Shown here piece after piece: positions 51,701 through 55,410 of a DNA stretch of 55,410 nucleotides (within the stretch, counting starts at the first letter, position 1; each line of letters starts with the position of its first letter). The stretch covers positions 1-55,410 of the forward strand of contig JAHKAA010000008.1 of the NCBI GenBank assembly GCA_018825965.1, read 5' to 3'. The notes beneath the pieces were generated by a model. It searched no databases. It was not told the origin of the DNA and saw nothing but the letters and a program-made list of their open reading frames with translations. This DNA is from Gammaproteobacteria bacterium (GTDB taxonomy: Bacteria; Pseudomonadota; Gammaproteobacteria; Enterobacterales; Alteromonadaceae). Both the position numbers and the translations under genes were made by a program.

Positions 51701-52906
51701 TTGAAGTCCCAATTCAAACTACTCAGTCTGGTGATCAGCCTTTGCTTGTTATGCTCCTGCAGCCCACAGGGCAGCTCTGCTTTTTCTCAACATATTTATA
51801 TCTGGCAGCGACTCTGGACAGCTGAACATGCAGGGGCTTTGGCGCAAAGTAAAACAGATTTCACTGTACTGAGGGTGCTGGCTTTGCAGCTGCATCAGGC
51901 CAAAGCTGGCCCTGTCTGGACAGAAGCGAAAGTTGATTTACCTCTGCTTGCTGCCGATGCACGGCCTGTGCATCTGGTGGTGCGGCTTGATGGTCAGTTA
52001 AAACAGTTACCAAAAGACTTATTGCAGAAAAAACTCGCAGCGCTGCTGCAGTTATGGCAACAGCAGGGTGTGAAGGTGACTCAACTTGAGCTGGATTATG
52101 ATTGCGCCAGCAGCCAGCTTGCTGCTTATGCGGTTTGGCTCAAAGCGTTACGTCAGCTCTTGCCTCAGACTCTTGCTGTGGCTATTACCGCTTTACCGGA
52201 CTGGTTAGGCAAGCCGGGTTGGCTTGAATTGCAGCAGCAGGTGGATCAACTGACCTTGCAAGTGCATTCTGTATTATCAGCAGAGCAGGGATTGTTTCAG
52301 GTCGAACTTGCCAAAAACTGGGCTCAACAATTGGCACAGCAGGCGCAAAAGCCCTTTTATATTGCTGTGCCTTCGTATCATTCGGCTTTATTGCAACAAG
52401 AACAGGGTTGGCTGGTTGAAAGCGAGCAGCCCTTACAAAGTCAGGCCAAACGGCAGGAGTTATGGCTGGATGCGGTAGCTGTGCAGCAATTCAGTCTGTG
52501 GTTGCAGCAACAACACTGGCCGCAGCTGCAAGGGCTGGTCTGGTTTCGACTGCCTTTGCCATCCGACAAACGCAGTTGGTCCTATTCCCAACTGCAGGCG
52601 GTTAGTGTGGGCAAAACGCTAACAGCTGACTTGAAGATGAGTGTGCAAGGCGAAGCCCCGGAACTTGAGCTGGTGGCAGAAAACCATGGGTTTTTAGCGG
52701 CGCCATTACCGACACAAATCAACTTGTCTGGTCGTTTGTGTACTGCTGCTGATGCGGTATCAGGCTACAAGCTCAACTTTTCAAAAGACAAAAATCAGCT
52801 GCAGTTTGTTTTAACCAAAGCTGAAACTATGGTGCAACCCCGTCAACGACTGGTGCTGGGCTGGGCCTCCTGTCAGAACTTAAGCCTTTCCGCATTTAAA
52901 GGATAA
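51701..52906 (+). CDS. DUF3142-family lipoprotein with a TTG start
   Basis: A 401-residue protein. The TTG at 51701 is the only usable start: an in-frame TAA lies 10 nt upstream and the signal sequence begins at once (MKSQFKLLSLVISLCLLCSCS), with a lipobox-type LLCSC. The body resembles DUF3142, with a TIM-barrel-like segment (VTQLELDYDCASSQLAAYAVWLK) reminiscent of glycosidase folds. Function unknown. Likely co-transcribed with the next gene, 4 nt downstream. Confidence 0.7.
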   Translation: MKSQFKLLSLVISLCLLCSCSPQGSSAFSQHIYIWQRLWTAEHAGALAQSKTDFTVLRVLALQLHQAKAGPVWTEAKVDLPLLAADARPVHLVVRLDGQLKQLPKDLLQKKLAALLQLWQQQGVKVTQLELDYDCASSQLAAYAVWLKALRQLLPQTLAVAITALPDWLGKPGWLELQQQVDQLTLQVHSVLSAEQGLFQVELAKNWAQQLAQQAQKPFYIAVPSYHSALLQQEQGWLVESEQPLQSQAKRQELWLDAVAVQQFSLWLQQQHWPQLQGLVWFRLPLPSDKRSWSYSQLQAVSVGKTLTADLKMSVQGEAPELELVAENHGFLAAPLPTQINLSGRLCTAADAVSGYKLNFSKDKNQLQFVLTKAETMVQPRQRLVLGWASCQNLSLSAFKG

Positions 52907-52910
52907 TTGT

Positions 52911-55043
52911 ATGCTGAAATTTAACAGAGCCTTATTGGTAAGCAGCCTGGTTTTGACTGGCAGCACTTTAGCCTGTGGCCCTGATTTTCCTATGATGCTG
53001 AGTTCAGACAGAGCTCAGACCTTTGCTGAACTGACTGAACCAGTATTTTTAGTGGAAGTTCAGGCTTTGGCCTCCGCTGTACCTGATTTTTCTGCACTGG
53101 TAGCAAAGGCTGACGCTACTGTATTTGCCGACAGTTATGATTATCAGAACGAGCGTTGGCTTAGTGCCACAGAACAAGCTGAGCAGCAGTTGCTTGGTAA
53201 AGAACAGGCCTTAATAGTGCAGCAGATGCGGCAAAACGCCACAGTGCAGCAGGCTTTAGCTGTGGGTGACGCTTTACCTGCTGAACTGCGGTTCTACACT
53301 GCAGCTGCTGTGGCTTTTGCACAACAAGACTACCAGCAAGCTATTGAATTATTTCGTCAGGTGCTGGCTTTGCCTTTGGAGCAACAGCAGCAAAGACGCA
53401 GCTGGGCTTTGTATTCACTGAGCCGGGTTTTGCTACGGCAATACGGTGTGGATCACAGTGCTGAAGTGGCTACTTTGTATAACCAATTGCAACAAGAAGT
53501 AGCAGCTGGCCTTGCCGATCCTTTGCAACTGGCGCTGGCCAGTGTAGGCGAGCAGGCGAGGCTTGCGAAACAACAAGGGGACTGGGCGACAGCTATAGCT
53601 TTGTATGCAGCGCAAAGCCGCTGGAGCGAAAGTGGCCGCGCTTCTTTGTTGTGGTTAAGTAAAGAATTGGCCGCTATGCCGGATCAGGAGTTAATGCCGC
53701 TAGTGCACATTCCTGCGGTATCGGCTTTATTAAGCCGCTACCTGATGACGCAGTTCAGTGCTTTAAGTTATATGGATCCGGATCAGTTACAGTCTTTGCT
53801 TGTTGTGCTGAATCAGGTGCCGGATATTCAGCTGCACAATGCAACACAGCTGGCCGTGGCCGCTTACCAGCAAGGTCAGTTTTCATTAGCCGAACAGTTA
53901 GTACCTCATTTGGACCAAACGGCTTTGGCCTTTACCTTGCGGGCAAAAATGGCATTAAAAGCAGGGGACACAGCTAAGGCTGCAGAGTTTTATGCCAAAG
54001 CCAGCAAATCTTTTGCCCCGGAGCTCACCCAAACCAAAGTCATGCCGGTGCAGCAAGATTACTACAGCAAAGTTTCAATCGAAGACTTACAAACCCGGCA
54101 CTATTGTCGTATCCAGGCCGAACACGGCATTGTGGAATTAAGCCGGGGCGATTATCTGCAGGCCATTTCTTTATTAACTGCTGCTGGTATGGAGTACTGG
54201 CAGGATACGGCTTATATCGCAGAGCGGGTACTGACGCTGGATGAACTGATAAGTTTTACCGCTTTGCATCCTGTCACCGCAGTACCGGAGAAAAGCCAGT
54301 GGCATTATTTTGGTGATACGCCGGTAGAAGTGTTATTGCATCACTTAACAGCCAGACGTTTAATGAGGGCAGGTGAGTACCAGCAAGCAGAAGCCTATTT
54401 TGTTGACCCCGAATTAAAGCAACTGGCAAAGCGGTACCAGAGCTATGCCGAAGCTGCCCAAAGCAGCTGGACTGACCATGCTAAAGCTGAAGCTTTGTTT
54501 GAACAGGCAAAGCTGGCCAGAGAACATGGGCTTGAGTTATTAGGTTTTGAACTGGCACCCGATTATCAGGTGTTTTATGGCCAGTTTGAACCTTATGCAG
54601 ACGAAAGCAGATCACAAACTCTGCCTGTTGCTGAGTTAGAGCGTTTAGGCAGTTCAGCGCCAAAATACAACAGCAGATTTCATTACCGGCACTTTGCCGC
54701 TGACTTGTCAGCGCAGGCGGCAGAGTTGGTGCCACAAAACAGTCAGGCTTTTGCGGCCACTTTGTGTTATTCGACAAAATGGCTATTAATACGCCAGCCA
54801 GAACTGGCAAAAGCTTATTATCAGCACTACTTGCAACATGGGCCTTATGTCAGCTGGGGGGCTGAATTTGGCCAACACTGTCCAGAGCCGGATTTTGTCG
54901 CAGCTAAGCAACGACAGCGGGATAACCTGCAATTACAGCTCAGACAAATGCTGCGGCCTTTTAAGTGGGGCTTGCTGGTTTTGTTAGTGGCCGGATTGGG
55001 TGTTATAGGATGGTTTGGTATCAAAAGACTAAAACGGGCTTAG
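52911..55043 (+). CDS. Large secreted/membrane protein with TPR-like helices, function unknown
   Basis: A 710-residue protein I do not recognise by family. The signal peptide ends near ALVVSSLVL-TGSTLACGPDFP; the cysteine could be lipidated but the lipobox is weak. The body is helical and rich in A, Q and L, with TPR-like units such as YQQAIELFRQVLALP, WATAIALYAAQS and AAEFYAKASKSF. A C-terminal membrane helix (about 685-703, GLLVLLVAGLGVIGWFG) is followed by KRLKR. Pairing with a DUF3142 lipoprotein suggests an envelope complex. Confidence 0.65.
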   Translation: MLKFNRALLVSSLVLTGSTLACGPDFPMMLSSDRAQTFAELTEPVFLVEVQALASAVPDFSALVAKADATVFADSYDYQNERWLSATEQAEQQLLGKEQALIVQQMRQNATVQQALAVGDALPAELRFYTAAAVAFAQQDYQQAIELFRQVLALPLEQQQQRRSWALYSLSRVLLRQYGVDHSAEVATLYNQLQQEVAAGLADPLQLALASVGEQARLAKQQGDWATAIALYAAQSRWSESGRASLLWLSKELAAMPDQELMPLVHIPAVSALLSRYLMTQFSALSYMDPDQLQSLLVVLNQVPDIQLHNATQLAVAAYQQGQFSLAEQLVPHLDQTALAFTLRAKMALKAGDTAKAAEFYAKASKSFAPELTQTKVMPVQQDYYSKVSIEDLQTRHYCRIQAEHGIVELSRGDYLQAISLLTAAGMEYWQDTAYIAERVLTLDELISFTALHPVTAVPEKSQWHYFGDTPVEVLLHHLTARRLMRAGEYQQAEAYFVDPELKQLAKRYQSYAEAAQSSWTDHAKAEALFEQAKLAREHGLELLGFELAPDYQVFYGQFEPYADESRSQTLPVAELERLGSSAPKYNSRFHYRHFAADLSAQAAELVPQNSQAFAATLCYSTKWLLIRQPELAKAYYQHYLQHGPYVSWGAEFGQHCPEPDFVAAKQRQRDNLQLQLRQMLRPFKWGLLVLLVAGLGVIGWFGIKRLKRA

Positions 55044-55096
55044 GCCAGCAGAACAGCAGAGCTTTTACAGCGAAAGCTCTGCTGTTCTGCTGGCCT
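55042..55096. terminator. 24-bp perfect inverted repeat overlapping the stop codon
   Basis: The arms 55042-55065 and 55073-55096 are exact reverse complements over 24 bp, with a 7-nt loop (TACAGCG). It begins within the TAG stop of the 710-residue protein. There is no T-run afterwards on the plus strand. It could end transcription from both sides, since the tRNA genes run towards it. Confidence 0.6.
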
Positions 55097-55159
55097 GAAA
55101 TAACAGGACATTAAAACCACAGAAAAGAAAAAACCCAGCCGGAGCTGGGTTCCAATTTA

Positions 55160-55234
55160 TGGCAGGGGTACAGGGATTCGAACCCCAGAATGGCGGGATC
55201 AAAACCCGCTGCCTTACCGCTTGGCTATACCCCT
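55160..55234 (-). tRNA. tRNA-Gln(UUG), copy 2
   Basis: On the minus strand the 75-nt gene has the 7-bp acceptor stem AGGGGTA/TACCCCT, D-arm GCCAAGCGGTAAGGC, anticodon stem-loop GCGGG-TTTTGAT-CCCGC with anticodon TTG, TPsiC arm with GGTTCGAATCC, and encoded CCA end. It is identical to the copy at 55294. Confidence 0.95.
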
Positions 55235-55293
55235 GCAGAACTGTTGTAGCTAAAATTGTGTAATTTGATGATTACACTGCCACTTCAATTAAA

Positions 55294-55368
55294 TGGCAGG
55301 GGTACAGGGATTCGAACCCCAGAATGGCGGGATCAAAACCCGCTGCCTTACCGCTTGGCTATACCCCT
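55294..55368 (-). tRNA. tRNA-Gln(UUG), copy 1
   Basis: Same 75-nt sequence as the neighbouring tRNA, with anticodon TTG and encoded CCA. The two copies are 59 nt apart and probably come from one precursor transcribed from beyond the window edge. Confidence 0.95.
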
Positions 55369-55410
55369 GCAGAAACTGCAGAATTCTTACTTGCTTGGTG
55401 CGGAAAGAGA

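Overview
The window reads as a chromosome segment of a free-living gammaproteobacterium. The codon style, the very glutamine-rich proteins, the plant-polysaccharide catabolism and the nitrate assimilation genes suggest a Rheinheimera/Alishewanella-like member of the Alteromonadales/Chromatiales. That placement is an inference from protein style; no rRNA is present.

Region 1 (1-10.9 kb) is an accessory/defence island. A partial IS3-type transposase OrfA sits at the left edge beside a solitary XRE regulator. Then comes a complete Wadjet (JetABCD, MksB-type SMC) anti-plasmid operon on the minus strand. It is led by a WYL-domain regulator gene whose upstream region holds a perfect 19-bp inverted repeat (8883-8923). 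A DUF1186/SEC-C protein is transcribed divergently from the same spacer. The island ends with a hipA toxin-kinase remnant, truncated at its N-terminus, and an overlapping XRE (HipB-like) gene whose frame runs on, antisense, into the SEC-C gene.

Region 2 (10.9-19.05 kb) holds a small sulfide/persulfide operon (persulfide dioxygenase-like MBL protein, TauE/SafE exporter, rhodanese), a Gfo/Idh/MocA oxidoreductase, a serine hydrolase, a diguanylate cyclase, an HD-GYP phosphodiesterase and moeB.

Region 3 (19.05-33.5 kb) is a nitrate assimilation plus molybdenum cofactor (Moco) island. nasA-moeA runs on the plus strand. A convergent 13-gene minus-strand operon contains nrtA-nrtB-nrtD, an FAD oxidoreductase, moaA-mobA-moaB-moaC-moaD-moaE and modA-modB-modC. 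Both transcripts start with a sigma-54-type promoter followed by a short leader. Each leader carries a hairpin with the same AAAGGC hexaloop that overlaps the 5' arm of an intrinsic terminator, as expected for NasT/NasR (ANTAR) transcription antitermination. Neither nasST nor nirBD is in the window.

Region 4 (33.6-48.8 kb) is an L-arabinose/arabinan utilisation locus. It has a FadR-type GntR regulator, two secreted GH43 enzymes, a YtfQRT-YjfF-type ABC transporter and a mutarotase. It also has the oxidative non-phosphorylating pathway: SDR dehydrogenase, SMP-30 lactonase, IlvD-type arabonate dehydratase, an FAH-family protein as likely keto-deoxyarabonate dehydratase, and ketoglutarate semialdehyde dehydrogenase. 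An 11-bp motif with a TATTAC core lies upstream of four transcription units and is a plausible operator.

Region 5 (48.8-55.4 kb) holds a paired M16 protease operon (one active, one lacking the zinc motif), a DUF3142 lipoprotein with a TTG start, a large unrecognised secreted repeat-type protein, a 24-bp perfect hairpin, and two tandem identical tRNA-Gln(UUG) genes on the minus strand.
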